Part shown: one piece after another, positions 34,036 to 45,106 of the stretch | How the letters are laid out: every line of letters begins with the position of its first letter | How positions within the stretch are numbered: position 1 is the first letter of the stretch | Source of the DNA: Utricularia gibba | Lineage: Eukaryota; Streptophyta; Magnoliopsida; Lamiales; Lentibulariaceae | Length of the DNA: 64,000 nt | Assembly (NCBI GenBank): GCA_002189035.1 | Contig: CM007991.1 | Coordinates: forward strand, 1-64,000 | Direction of reading: 5' to 3' | Notes under the pieces: model-generated | The model's input: the letters and a program-made list of their open reading frames with translations, nothing else | Databases searched by the model: none | Told to the model about the DNA's origin: nothing | Made by a program: the position numbers and the translations under genes

Positions 34036-36809
34036 TCAAACCGACGGAAAATACTGATTCAGATTGAGGGGGAGGGAATAGAACTCTGAACTTCTTGCGT
34101 CTCCCTTGAACGACGCGAACCTATCCCACCAATGCTTCCCCCTTTCTTTCCTCACTATCTCCTCCTTCTTCTCCAGTGTATTGTCCAGGAAAAAGGCCAG
34201 CACCCCGGCCACAAACGCTTGCGACGAAAACGGCACGTTCACGAGGTCGTTAAACTGCACATAACACATACCAACTGAGAGTTGCTCTCACTTACTTTTC
34301 GGCTGGTGTTTATGCTTGTGTTTGTTTGTATTACCCATTGAGCCGAAGTATGCACGGGGCCGTACCCCTTTACCGCCCTGTTTTCGTTGAAGTACTGGGG
34401 AATGGAGAGACCCAGGAAGATGGAAATGGCGAGGATGAATTTGTTTCGGAAGCTGTTAAGTTGGCAGAACTGGAGGAAACCCAAACCACCCGCACCTGAT
34501 CCACGCAATCGTTAAAATAGCAATCATCACATGAAAAATCAATCTTTTTTAGTTGTTTTGAACCTGACCTGCATATGCGAATACAACACAGTACAACGCA
34601 GCGACTATCGGTGCTGGGATCGATGCGAACACAGCTCCGAATTTCCCTATCAGACATCATGTCATGTTATGCGTGATATCTGAAAAAAATGTCATGCGAA
34701 CACAGAAAAAGTTTACCAAGAACGGAGAAGAAGAGCATGAATCCAGCAGATATCTGAACCACTCTTCGACTACCAACCCGGGTTAGTCCCAAGAGTCCTA
34801 CGTTTTCACTGAGTGTTGGCAACCGAGTATTAGTAGTTGTTAAGAAAGCCAGCCAATGAATTCTAAAGGAGCGGTTACATTGCTACAGAGGATCCATTTG
34901 CAGTTCCAAATAGTCCCGATATCAAGATTCCAATGCCCTGAATCGTGTCAATACGTTCACAGCGTTGAAATGGCAGAAAAAATGAGCAAGGTCTATTTTA
35001 TCTTATTTGACTCATGTAGATAAAGGTTGTAACCTGCCAGCCTATTCCGCGGCCTAGAATCGATGGTGGCAATGGCGTTGCGCTAGCCAATCTTGAAGCG
35101 CCTATCAAGCCTCCGGTGGACTAAGTTTCACGTACTAAATATGATCAGCAACAAGAATCCAACGAAACACAATAAGAAACATGCATAATCGAATCAGACC
35201 TCTACAAGAGCGACCAAGGCAGCCATCATCATGGCGAATGCTTCACCAGCATCGAACGATGGCGGCCCCCATTGAAACGGATATGGAACTCGTATCCTGA
35301 AAACCAAAGCTTTATCAGTAACCGCACGAAGCTTGCCATTTTCTCTGTTTTGTTCAGAAGGAACTTCACCATGGAGCAGCTTCGAGGAGTCCTGCTCGAT
35401 CGGTTCTGCAGCTGGTTTGTGTTGCCGATGGCCTTCCGTCGTATACTCCAGCAATTGTAAGTATGTGAGCGTAGATCCACACGATGGAAATGGTTATCAG
35501 TACCGAAAACCGATCACATAGAAACTTCCCGCGGTATAACAAAGTAGCTAGATACTGCACACCGAAAATGGGAAATTTTCAGGCAATTAGTTCCGAGTTT
35601 GCCTGCAGTATGTGCTTAGCAGCACTACCTGTGAGACAAAGATCAATAGAACAAGCTCTGGCAAGCCAACTTCAACACATTTTCCAACCTGGAAAGCAAA
35701 CTTATTAGAATAGAATCCAGTTTCTTTTGCTGAACGACAAACTGCAACATACCCCCGGGAAGGCATATGTGTAAAGCCCGAAACCGGCGAGAGCAACTAA
35801 GGGAACTGCAGAAATGGGACTTAGAAACCTGTGGTGTCATTAAGGTGCACAATTAACTTTTCGAGGTCACTGTTTATGAGAGAAGCCATTTAAATTTCCA
35901 AGGAATGATCGACTAACCTTGCAACAGTACGCCAAAGGCCACTGAATCCAAGTACTATTTGTATGGTGGAGGCCACCATGAAGGCTCCCTGAGTAGCACG
36001 GATGATTTTTCTGAATCTCTACACACAAATGACCATGCAGCTGAGTACATCTGGAGTAAGTTCAATATGCAGCAACGTGAAAAGATCACGAACCACAACA
36101 GGATCAGGATCATTCCATCTACCAGAAACGATGATGGAGATTGTAGGGGCAACATATGTGTATGAGGCTCCTACAACAACTGGCAATCTAGTTCCAAACC
36201 ATGATTGCAGCAGAGTGTTCAGTCCAGCTACAAAGAGTAGAGTTTGAATTACTTGTGCTTTCTCCGTCTGCACATAGAACATAACCGCTCAAATATCAGC
36301 TCCGCAGGTTGAACACCGTTAGCTTTGTTATCACAGTATTTAGAGTTTGTTTGCATATCAGAGTTTGCAAGAATTCGCAATGTATGAAAGCCAAAAGGTT
36401 GAAGCGAAATATGGATGCCTCACATCTCCCCTCCCATCTGAGGAACTAAGGCAGTGGGAATGATGACTGTTGTGCCCAACATAACCAGGTAATGCTGGAA
36501 GCCAAGAAGGATAGCTTCGGCTGAAAATAAAAAAGTTCATTGAAATCATTGTAAACTTGTGAGCTACATTTTAGGCAACTTATCTATTTCAAGGCAATCA
36601 TCAGAAACCGTATTGGAGCACTACTTTTGACAACAGAACCCAAAGAAAAATATGTGGCGAGGGAAGAAGAAGAAGAAGAATAAAGAGTCGAGCTTTTTGA
36701 AAGACTTACGCCATGGAGGAGGACTTGTTATGCAGTAGTGTACATTTGGAAGCTGATCTTTGGGGAGATGTGGCGGCGGCGGATCGTCGGACGCTTTAAC
36801 GGCTGCCAT
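34036..36809 (-). CDS. Nucleobase-ascorbate transporter (NAT/NCS2 family), 14 exons
   Basis: Exons on the minus strand: 36710-36809, 36424-36520, 36094-36267, 35918-36018, 35753-35828, 35629-35688, 35370-35554, 35200-35296, 35034-35120, 34879-34937, 34717-34808, 34569-34646, 34335-34495 and 34036-34254. The start MAAVKASDDPPPPHLPKDQL, then GFQHYLVMLGTTVIIPTALV (QH motif of the first membrane span), SCRTDRAGLLEAAPW, the NAT signature ENVGLLGLTRVGSRR, and the end FYSLPLNLNQYFPSV are all family landmarks. About 12 membrane spans are expected; substrates of plant relatives are purines and uracil. Exon 2 ends one base out of phase at a G4 run (plus-strand CCCC, 36428-36431); one extra G gives 1587 bases, 528 residues, and the usual QMGGG sequence. 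Otherwise every exon is in phase. Closest in layout to plant NAT6/NAT7, from memory. Confidence 0.94.
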
Positions 36810-38846
36810 ATTCAGAATCTACAACCCATATAACAAATCTGAACCCACTTCTAGTAGAAAAAGAAGAAGCTCAAACAAACAATAACATGATAAACAGAGG
36901 AGAAAAAAAAACAGGGTACCTTGCTAGGAAATGCGAGAGAACGTTTCGAGTAAAGATGAACATTGGAGAAAAGGAGTGACTTTATAGAAGGTGGTGGTAT
37001 GGTTAGATGGAACTCTTGAGTGCAGGTACATCTTCGCCAAAAGCAGAATAAGCCTCAAAGTACATTATTTACCGCTTTCCCCCCTGAAAAAAAAAGTTAA
37101 CTTTAAGAGATTCAAAGGGTGTAAAGATAAACTTTTTATTTTTTTGTATCTACCTCACCTCCTCGCTCCTAGTTTGAGAAATGGGATGTAAAAAGAAAAA
37201 AAAAAAAAAAAGAAGCGCTGCCTGGTGCAATTTTTATCCACTGTGAAAACCATTCAAACTCCGGCAACTCTTTCAGGATTGATTGATTCATTGAATGTTT
37301 TGTGGCTTGCATTCTCAGTCTACGGAGCCAGTACTCACGGGCTCACCGTACCGAGGCTATTTACACGTTGGAGTTAAGTTTAACGAATGTTGTTTCAAGG
37401 TGAAGTGGGAGTTAATAAGTTGGGGAGTAACTGCAGGATCGGGAATATTTGGGGGATGAACAAGAAAATGTCAAAAAGGGTAGGGGCCTCCCTGCAGTTG
37501 GATTCCGATGGCACCGACACCGAGCCACTTGGTGTTCAAGATGTTAAGAAGAGTTTGAGGGAGGTGGGAGGAAGGGATTAGCGAGGGATGCAAACTGCAG
37601 AATGCAGATTAATTAAACTAGGTGGAGGAGAGGAGGGATTCAAAATTCGAAACCGGGGAGGGGCATTTAAGTAATAATAAATATGAGAACCATAATTGTG
37701 AGCTAATAGTAATAATAATATATATCTCCAGACTCCAGGTCAAGTTTTGTATTTAATAAATTTAAGCAAAGTTGGTTGTTGGTGAGCACGCAAACAGTGA
37801 ATTCCAGCATTAAATAAAATTCGATGATGATGAAACAGCACGAAACACCCGTCCGTCCGTCCGGCCGGCCATAAATCTCCCTCCTCCTTCGCTAACGTAA
37901 AACTGCGAAAACAGCCATCAAAATGAGACCACAAAAGTAGCAGTAGCGGTAGGGGTGACATGTGGGTGGGTGTTGTTGGGGGAGAGTCATAGTGTAGTGT
38001 AGTGTAGTGTAGCTTAGCTTTCTTCCACGTCCGAAGATCAAAGTTTGCGGGGGGAGGGGGGGGGGGGGGGGCCTCGTCTTCCTTGGCGCTTTTTAAAATT
38101 CCCCCCATCCCCACGGCGTCAAGATTCAAAGGCGTCCTCCTCTCTTTTGCTTTTTCTTTTCATTTGCAAACAAAACCATAATATTCCAGCCCTGCCCTGC
38201 CCAGCCTCATGATGCCCTCCCACCTTTTAGTTTTAAATGATGGGCCAGACCCCCACCCACATCACGAAAAACAACCTTAGGACTGGTGGGTTTCTGAGCA
38301 GTGGATAACTTGGGCCGGGTCGCTGGCGGGAGCCCAAGGCTTAGTGAGACTGCCTTTATTCCAGGACAGAGCCCAGCGGGCAACACCAACCCTGTTAGAT
38401 CTATCTATCTATCTGTATCGGGGTGCTGGTCCGAAGTTGACACTCCGGTCCCCAACACCTTAACTCGAGCCTTCACGTTTGCAGCTCCCGTCCAGCTGTG
38501 AGATGTCCCGATTTCCCAGATGCCCCGGAGAGGCTTGGGCAGCATGTTTCCGACAAATGGCAGGGAGGCCCCCCAAACAGGTAACGCTATCTATTATTAT
38601 GAAACTCCCTAGATTGACATCGTATAGAAGCAACCCCAAGAGCACGGGGACGTTATACACTAACAGGGGTGACCAACAAACGGGAGCGTATGTGATCGCA
38701 TATAAAAAATGAAGACAGCCCAGCCCAGTCCAGTCAATGATTCCTCTGCGCAGGATTTAGATTCTTCAACATAACAAATCCCAAAAAGGATAAAAAAACA
38801 AAAACAAAAACAAAGCTTTCAAGTTGCAATCCTCCACCCCGACAGT
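36810..38846. other. Intergenic, rich in simple repeats
   Basis: This 2 kb gap holds an A-rich run near 37190-37212, a (CCGT)n patch near 37853, AGTGT x4 at 37991-38010, a G6-A-G16 tract at 38049-38071 and an (ATCT)n run at 38399-38414. A GC-rich island at 38270-38560 has open frames on both strands but no domain, and I see no structural RNA match in it. Confidence 0.5.
38049..38071. repeat. G6-A-G16 tract
   Basis: A purine run of 23 bases with a single A lies in the spacer between the NAT gene and the small conserved gene. It could form intramolecular G-quadruplexes and is hard to sequence accurately. Confidence 0.9.
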
Positions 38847-39278
38847 TCAATCCAAGCCCGGTGGTGGAACAGTTTTGGGGAGATCCAGCGTGCCCTTAGC
38901 ATACCTTGAAGAGAAATTCCGAGAGTAGTACCCATCATCCGACTCCTCGTTCAAATTCCCATACCCTTCATCGAAATTCATGGCGTAACTCAAGGGATCG
39001 TACTGGTAGTTCGTGTTCTTTCCAGCACCGCCGCGGTTCCGATTGAACCGCCGGATGAAGGTCTTCCACCGGGGACCCGCCAGCAACTCAGACCACTCAC
39101 GGATCTTCTTCAGCGCGTCTACTCCACGTTCACAGAGCGCGTCTCCCCTGCACCACGAAGACGTCTCCTCCCCTTTCCCCGAGGAATCCGCCGTTGATTG
39201 GAAGCAGGGCAAGAAGAAGCAGCCACGGCGACGGATGTGGAAGAGCGCCTCCGACGCTGCTTGGTCGTTCGGATCCAT
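38847..39278 (-). CDS. Small conserved plant protein of unknown function
   Basis: A single-exon frame of 143 residues starts at the ATG at 39278 (MDPNDQAASEALFHIRRRGC). It has a Cys-containing basic N-terminus, a central WSELLAGPRWKTFIRRFNRN, then YQYDPLSYAMNFDEGYGNLN and NFSSRYAKGTLDLPKT near the end. I recognise the RxFxRN, YDPLSYAxNFD and NFSSRYA order from uncharacterised angiosperm proteins, often annotated only as hypothetical or stress-induced. No membrane span or signal peptide is visible. The upstream in-frame extension to 39350 is less likely because relatives begin near MDP. Confidence 0.75.
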   Translation of the reverse strand: MDPNDQAASEALFHIRRRGCFFLPCFQSTADSSGKGEETSSWCRGDALCERGVDALKKIREWSELLAGPRWKTFIRRFNRNRGGAGKNTNYQYDPLSYAMNFDEGYGNLNEESDDGYYSRNFSSRYAKGTLDLPKTVPPPGLD

Positions 39279-39930
39279 AGCTTGGCGCGTGAAAGACAGA
39301 CAAACCCAGATCTTCTTGTTTACCCCCACTTCAATCTCCCACCCACACACACAAGGCCATCAATCTACATACACACGTATAAATGAAATACAAGAGAGTG
39401 AGATGACGCAGACCCAAATGGAAATGGGAAGACAATTCAAAGTCATGGACGAAGAAAAGGTCGATGGAATGCCACTTCCTTGAGCGGAAAATTAACCGCC
39501 GCAACGCAACGCGCAGGGAGATGAGATACAACTACGTAGAGGAGGGGAAGCAGATTCATTCATTCACCGGGGCGAATATAATAACGCCATTCCCAAATCC
39601 CAACACAACTCTTTTTTTTCTTTTCTTTCTCCTACATTTCCGATTTTAACCTTGCGATATTTTGACGGGCGGGTCAAGATAGAGGGGAGGGTGATGTAGA
39701 CGCCCTCCCCTAAAAAAAATAAAGAAAAGAAAAGAAAATGACAAATCGGCATTTAAAATTCACTAGTTGGACCAAAATAGATTGGAGGGCGGAGGGCGGA
39801 GGGCGGCATTGCCGTGCATGCACGCTATGCTATGCTCGATCATATTTCCAATCCCAGCAGGCAGCAGAAGGAGTATTATCTTCAAAAACGTTGATTCCCT
39901 CCCTCCCTCCTCCTCCTCTTGCCGATGAGA

Positions 39931-39953
39931 GGGGATGGGATGGGATGGGATGG
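39931..39953 (+). repeat. G-quadruplex motif (GGGAT)n
   Basis: GGGGATGGGATGGGATGGGATGG satisfies the four-run quadruplex rule. It lies 420 bp upstream of the membrane protein gene start at 40375. Confidence 0.7.
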
Positions 39954-40130
39954 AGAACAGCAGGCAGCAGACTCTTGTTGACAAGAACCCTCTAGTGGAC
40001 CTCCTTTTTCTCCGTCTCGTCTCCGATAGTATGTATATTTGCGTGGATTCAATAATCACTCTATCCAGACCTACACCTTCCCCATTTGAGGATAAGATAA
40101 ATAAAGCACTCCAGTCTACCTCTATCACTT

Positions 40131-40148
40131 GGGGGGGGGGGGGGGGGG
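40131..40148. repeat. G18 homopolymer
   Basis: An uninterrupted run of 18 G lies 226 bp upstream of the membrane protein start codon. Its true length is likely to be uncertain in any assembly. Confidence 0.95.
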
Positions 40149-40374
40149 ATGGGGAAAAAGCAATCTCAAAAATCCGGTTTCTAGCTGAATATTCGGGCTA
40201 TCCATAGATCCGGATCCCCTAAGCTATACGTAAATCGGAATTCCATCCAATACAAAACACCCATGTTGATTCTCCCGGTTAGGGAGCGTCGGCTTTTCCA
40301 GGCCTCGTCCGTTCTCCTCCTACTTTCCAACTTGCGCTGTAGTAATAAAAAAAAAAAAAAGTGAGATAACAACG

Positions 40375-41529
40375 ATGCCGGGTCCGGGCCCGCACCTGAT
40401 CTACGCGCTGGGTTCGGGACTGACCCTGATGTCGCTTTCCGGCGCTCGGTTCGGGCCTCACCACTGTCTCGTTTACGCAATCAACGCCTTCTTCGGCCCA
40501 GATGTCGGCTCCTTCGTCGAATGGCGGCTGATTTCTCGGATCCTCCGTCGAGAAGTGGATCCACGTTCCCCTTTACTCTACTCCGCCGCCTCAAGATTGC
40601 TTGTGTCCAGAGAAATTATCGATTCCTTTTCCGGGGTAACTTGTAAAAAGATCAAATTTTTATCTCTAAAACTAGTTTCGAACTCGTGTGTGTGTGTGTG
40701 TGTGTGTGTGTTTTTTTTTTTTCTCAATCTGTGGATTGAACGACTTCCTAGGTCAGGTTACGCTATTTTAGAGACTTCGTTGAAATCTGGGTCAGTTTCT
40801 CAACTCCTGTTGTCGGCAGGTGCCCCTTAACAAAGGACGGTGCTTCTTGCTGGTCGCTGCAGGCTCATTATCCCATTTTTTCCTCGACCATTTGTCAGGG
40901 GTAAATGCTTCAGCAGTCCTCATTAACAAAACAAGCAGGATTCCCCTGGCTGATGTGAGTTCTTGTTCAGGGAAATAGGAAAATGGTCATTCTTCATGTA
41001 TACCTGGATTCTGAGCACCGGCTGGTGGGAAACAAGCGCTTCCATTGACCCAGATTCAGTTATCGTCATCGGCCTTCTCTGCACGATCTTGCTCGCGGGT
41101 TTCGGTTACATCTACAGGTACGTGATGTTGTCCTTTGATTCTGTTTCTCTAAGCCAACAAGGAGCAGCCGGCATGTGCAAATTTCGAGTTTTATCGAACA
41201 GATTCAAGGCTGCGAAATTGCCGACGCGGAAAGGGCTGCATCGGAAATCGTTGCTTCTGATTCTTGGGGTCGGGATCCTTTACTGCTCGTGGTGTGTGAC
41301 TCCGGTTTATTTGGCGAGTCCTCGCAGGCCGGCCGTCGGAGAAGAAGCTGATCTCGGAGTTCTTGTGTTTCTCGCTGTATTCTTCTTCCTTCCCAATTGC
41401 CTCTGCGTCCTGTCCATGAACATGAATGCCGATAGCGGTGCTCAAGAAACTCACTCGCCGTCGCGGTCCACAGATGATTTGTTATTGCCGACTGTAATCG
41501 AGTCTCGAGGCCCAATTCCGTATTATTAA
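40375..41529 (+). CDS. Plant-conserved multi-pass membrane protein, frame probably disturbed
   Basis: Segments recognised: 40375-40635 (MPGPGPHLIYALGSGLTLMS then GARFGPHHCLVYAINAFFGP), 40820-40900 (CFLLVAAGSLSHFFLDHL), about 40971-41117 (MYTWILSTGWWETS, IDPDSVIVIGLLCTILLAG) and 41202-41529 (PRRPAVGEEADLGVLVFLAV). The His-rich GPHHC and the SHFFLDH motif recall YdjM/DUF457-type putative membrane hydrolases, and the family is widespread in plants but uncharacterised. Several hydrophobic spans are visible. Problems: exon 2 and exon 3 are not in phase, and a family-like ENGHSS stretch is visible just before MYTW but in another frame, suggesting a missing base near 40993. The middle of exon 1 is also unusual for the family. 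Either sequence errors or decay; I cannot decide. Confidence 0.68.
40686..40711 (+). repeat. (GT)n microsatellite in an intron, followed by T-run
   Basis: About 13 GT units are followed directly by a T-run to 40722, in the first intron of the membrane protein gene. Confidence 0.95.
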
Positions 41530-42849
41530 TGGGCCTTTAGGCCCATTAACTGTATTGATTTTTTAAAAATGGGATTGAAGCCCAGCTCAGAAATGAAAAT
41601 ACCAAATGAAGCGACTATCGGCACGAAATTAGGTTCGATGGATGTTGAGTATTTTACAGCCCCTATGTTGTTTTCTAATCATCGGTAATGATATGTAGAC
41701 ATATCGGTGTTTGATGTTAATTTTCTTCAGTTTGTTTCAATATTTTGTGTAGCTTAATTGCCTCATGATTTTCTAGCTCATTCTCTTTCACAGAAGACAA
41801 AGGCATGGAGAGAGGAGAACCTGGAGCAAGAGGGATATTTTATGGGCTACTGTCGATGGTGTGAAGCAGAAGAGCTAATTTCACCCGAGAATCATTTTCT
41901 TTGTTGGGCTTTTTCTGTAATGGGATGCTCATCGACCTGCATCCTAAATCATGATGACGTTAATGGGAAACTTACATATGTTTCTTTGAAGCTCCACCAA
42001 GAATCTCTACACGTAACCATCTACTATCATTCGTTTATGGGCTGGACTGCCCACATGAGTCTTAACCTATTGTTGAAAGCTGAATGGAGAAGCAAGAGCT
42101 GGTTTATCTTTCATCTGCGCCAGGATATCTGTCTCTTCTCATTATTAATTCCTTGGAAGTGTATCATTTCTATGCTTCTTATGATCTCTCACTTCACGTA
42201 TTAGTCATGAAGCTGTTTGCTCTTCTGTTAATGGGCTGCTCATGAATTCGATAGTGGAAGAGGGACGTGTTGATGTCTGTCTTCCTCGTTCTTTCTTGGA
42301 CATGAAGCACCGTACAGCGAAAGCTATAGACTTTGTAGAGGGTGACCTACAGGGAGGGAGCAGACAAACAAGGAGACTGGATTTGCTACACACAGGTTGA
42401 AGTTGAATCAGCACGGAGGATCTTTAAGATATGGCCTGGGAGAAAGCGAGAAGATGAGTGGGAAGTGACGCAACACGCTTAATGGTTGGTCACTTTGATC
42501 CTTTGCGCTTATTTTGTCCCTGTTTCATTCGTCTTTACAAAAAGAAGAAAACTTTAATCCGCCTTCGAAGAAATGTGGACTGACCCGACCCGTGAAGATT
42601 TCAATCTTACAACGGACTGGATTCCCCTATGACGCCCGGGGCAGTTTGAATGCTGAAAGGAAAATTGATTTCACTCACGTCGTTGGAATTCAAAAGAGGC
42701 CTGCGCCAGGGCTCGCATCCTTGTCAAGCCTTATAATTGTCTACTGTTCATTCGTCACTTCCCATTATGAAAGCTTCGTCATCTTCACTGAACCATATAT
42801 AGCGTGTCCACTGTCCATAGGTGAGGCTTTCAATTCCCTTCCGTCTGAG
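41530..42849. other. Intergenic, one unassigned open frame
   Basis: A 148-residue plus-strand frame at 41758-42204 is Cys/Trp-rich and matches no family I know. It may be a fragment or chance. The CASP-like gene promoter and 5' UTR lie at the right end. Confidence 0.4.
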
Positions 42850-44127
42850 ATGGAGAACCCAGAGCCCAGTGATCAAACCAAGAAGACTCTGCAAAGGAAT
42901 AGCAACAGCCACATATCAATTTCCGACACCGATTCAACCCTAGCTTCCCCGATGGTTGGCACTCCCTTCCACCTTCGGACTCGCCGCTTCAATTCGATGA
43001 CCCCTGTTTTTACCCAGAAAACGGTGTGGTGGGTAATAAGAGCGGCAAAGCACTTGCTTCAGCTACAGATAAATTCTTTTCGCTACTACCCTCTCCTAGA
43101 AAACTTAAAGAGTGGAGTCTATGGCCGCAATTCGAGAAAGCCCCATCGAGAAAAGAGAGTATGCCGGCGGGTGGTGCGCCGGCAGCAGAGAGTAAAAATA
43201 AAAAAGAGAATCATGATTTGGCGGTGAAGGTTGATCCGCCCTTGGTTTTGAGTGTTAATAAATTGGTGCAGGCCGAGCCGGCGCAGGTAGTGAAGAAAGT
43301 GGAGGTGCCTGTTGGCGACGGCGGTGGGGTGCTGCAGGAGCACGACGCCAGAGGAAGGGACGAGGAACTTGGTGGCGATGATCCGAGATTCGGAGTGTCT
43401 AAGGGGGTGTTTCGATGATGACTGCTGCTTTGACGTTTCGGGTACTTTCGGGGATCATATGTTTGATTTCTTTTTCCGTTATGGCTGCTGACAGAACTCA
43501 GGGCTGGACTGGTGATTCCTTCGATCGATACATTGAATACAGGTATTATTATACTTTTGAAGCCCATTTTCACTGCTCGGCTTAGATTAGATTGCCAAAC
43601 GAAAAGGGAATTTATTCCGGACTCGAGTTGCGTACAAGTTGTTGTCTTTGAGCCTGTTATGTGTGCAGAGAAGGCTAATGAGTTTGGTCTGGCAGATTCT
43701 GTGTAGCTGTCAACGTTGTCGGATTTGCATACTCGGGGTTTCAAGCTTTGGATCTGGGATCCCAGTTTGGGACTGAGAAGCACACGCCCCACCGTTGGCG
43801 CTGCTGCTTCGATTTCTGTATGGATCAGGCGAGCATTTTACCCTTGCAACAAGGACTGGATTCTCGTGCAGTATACGCATTGGCTCTTGAGCATTCTCCT
43901 GCTGATGCCACACGTTGTTTTTTTGAACACAGATGCTGTCATACCTTCTAGTGTCTGCATCATCATCAGCTGCTACGAGAGTCAACGAATGGATTCTGAA
44001 CTGGGGGAGAGACCAATTCACGACAATGGCTAGCGCATCCATTGCCCTGTCCTTCCTGGCATTCATCGGCTTCGCATTTAGCACTCTCATATCCGGTTAC
44101 AACCTCCGCTACTGCGACTCACGGTAG
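42850..44127 (+). CDS. CASP-like protein, subfamily 4A (CASPL4A), frame broken at two homopolymers
   Basis: Exons: 42850-43542, 43696-43828 and 43933-44127. The start MENPEPSDQTKKTLQRNSNS and a long low-complexity cytoplasmic N-terminus precede a four-span membrane domain: LSGIICLISFSVMAADRTQG, WTGDSFDRYIEYR, NVVGFAYSGFQALDL, FDFCMDQ, MLSYLLVSASSSAATRVNEW and SIALSFLAFIGFAFSTLISG. The family makes plasma-membrane scaffolds that organise domains such as the Casparian strip. The given frame breaks at T5 (43007-43011) and G5 (43403-43407); one base added to each gives 1023 bases, 340 residues. Intron 2 starts with GC (CAG/GCGAGC) and ends ACACAG, an apparent GC-AG intron of 104 bases, because exon 2 to exon 3 is in phase and matches the family. 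Confidence 0.9.
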
Positions 44128-44575
44128 CAAATGCCAACCTCACTGCTCTCTCTCTCTCTGTCTCTCTACTTTTACCAAGTTTGCGTATGTATACAAGACG
44201 CCAAACCATTTCGTTTCTACTTTCACCGTGTTTTATAATACCAAATATTATACTTATAAGTTCTATTTTACCAACTTCCCTTTACATACGTAGTTTAGAC
44301 GAGTCCACGCAGATGGCCCTATGCCCCAGATCCATTGAGCCATGCTCCATGGATCAAAACCGTCATGGGCCTTAAAAATTCACCGGCAAAAGAAGGCCAG
44401 GAACAAGCAAAATCAAGAAAAAAATTTAAAATGAATTTTCAAAGCAAATGCAGTAGTATAACCTTTTGTACTGAGGATCACAATCTGCGGTTGGGTCCAC
44501 TAAAAATAACGAATCCTGACCGCCCAATTTTTCGCCGCCGTACGAGGATTCCGTTTCCCACCTTTTCGGTAACGC
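44128..44575. other. Tail-to-tail spacer
   Basis: It lies between the CASP-like gene (plus) and the DUF1645 gene (minus). A (CT)n run lies at about 44142-44166. No gene is recognised. Confidence 0.5.
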
Positions 44576-45106
44576 CTAAGGCCGGCGGCGCATTGGCTTA
44601 CTGGCCCCGATGAAAACGACACCGCCTTCGCTCACATCGCTGTGACTTCGGTGGAGAAATTCCTTCACTTTGAGTCTCCACCTCTTACACCGAGCCACGG
44701 CAGGCACTTTCGGTCGCCAGAAGCAGGACGTATCGGCCGGCACGCCGTCAAGGTCATCGGTCTCCGACGATGAGCACGAGGACGTCATCGTCGTCTCCCT
44801 CTCATCAATAAACAGTTTCCTCAACGGATGGCGGCGAATCGGCTCCCGAGGTTTATCCTCATGTGATATTGCTAATCCATTGCCGCCGCGAAACGCCTCC
44901 CCTGTTTCCACAATTTCCGTTAACAAATTCTTGCCGAAAACTGGATAAATCGGCCTGAATCTCGCCAAATCCCTAGCCACGATACCGAATTCGAATTCCA
45001 CCGCATTATCTTCCTCGACCACCACGCGATCGGCGATTTTAAGAAATCCTGTGTTGGAGTAGCTGTTGAAGCTAGGAGACCTCGCCGCCGCCAAACCGCC
45101 GTCCAT
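44576..45106 (-). CDS. DUF1645 family protein
   Basis: A single-exon frame of 176 residues from the ATG at 45106 (MDGGLAAARSPSFNSYSNTG). The N-terminal SPSFNSYS, the EFEFGIVARDLARFRPIYPV segment followed by FGKNLL, then SSCSSSETDDLDGVPADTSC with FWRPK, and finally RCKRWRLKVKEFLHRSHSD are the ordered blocks of the plant DUF1645 family. Members are small, largely disordered proteins linked to stress responses; no biochemical activity is established. An in-frame ATG 22 codons upstream (45172) is possible but the family start is usually near the SPSFNSY block. It is probably nuclear or cytosolic, as there is no signal peptide or membrane span. Confidence 0.8.
   Translation of the reverse strand: MDGGLAAARSPSFNSYSNTGFLKIADRVVVEEDNAVEFEFGIVARDLARFRPIYPVFGKNLLTEIVETGEAFRGGNGLAISHEDKPREPIRRHPLRKLFIDERETTMTSSCSSSETDDLDGVPADTSCFWRPKVPAVARCKRWRLKVKEFLHRSHSDVSEGGVVFIGASKPMRRRP

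Larger units (their letters stand above)
39279..40374. other. Divergent promoter region with G-rich repeats
   Basis: It separates the small conserved gene (minus) from the membrane protein gene (plus). It holds (GGAGGGC)3 at 39784-39804, a (GGGAT)n quadruplex motif at 39931-39953 and a G18 run at 40131-40148. No gene is recognised. Confidence 0.5.

Noticed and set aside
38270-38560. GC-rich island considered as a structural RNA gene (SRP, U-RNA)
   Set aside because: No match to the conserved cores of plant 7SL, U3 or U6 that I can recall, and no upstream sequence element or TATA at snRNA spacing.
41758-42204. 148-residue plus-strand frame
   Set aside because: No family recognised; composition looks like chance in a T-rich region. 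Noted only in the intergenic entry.
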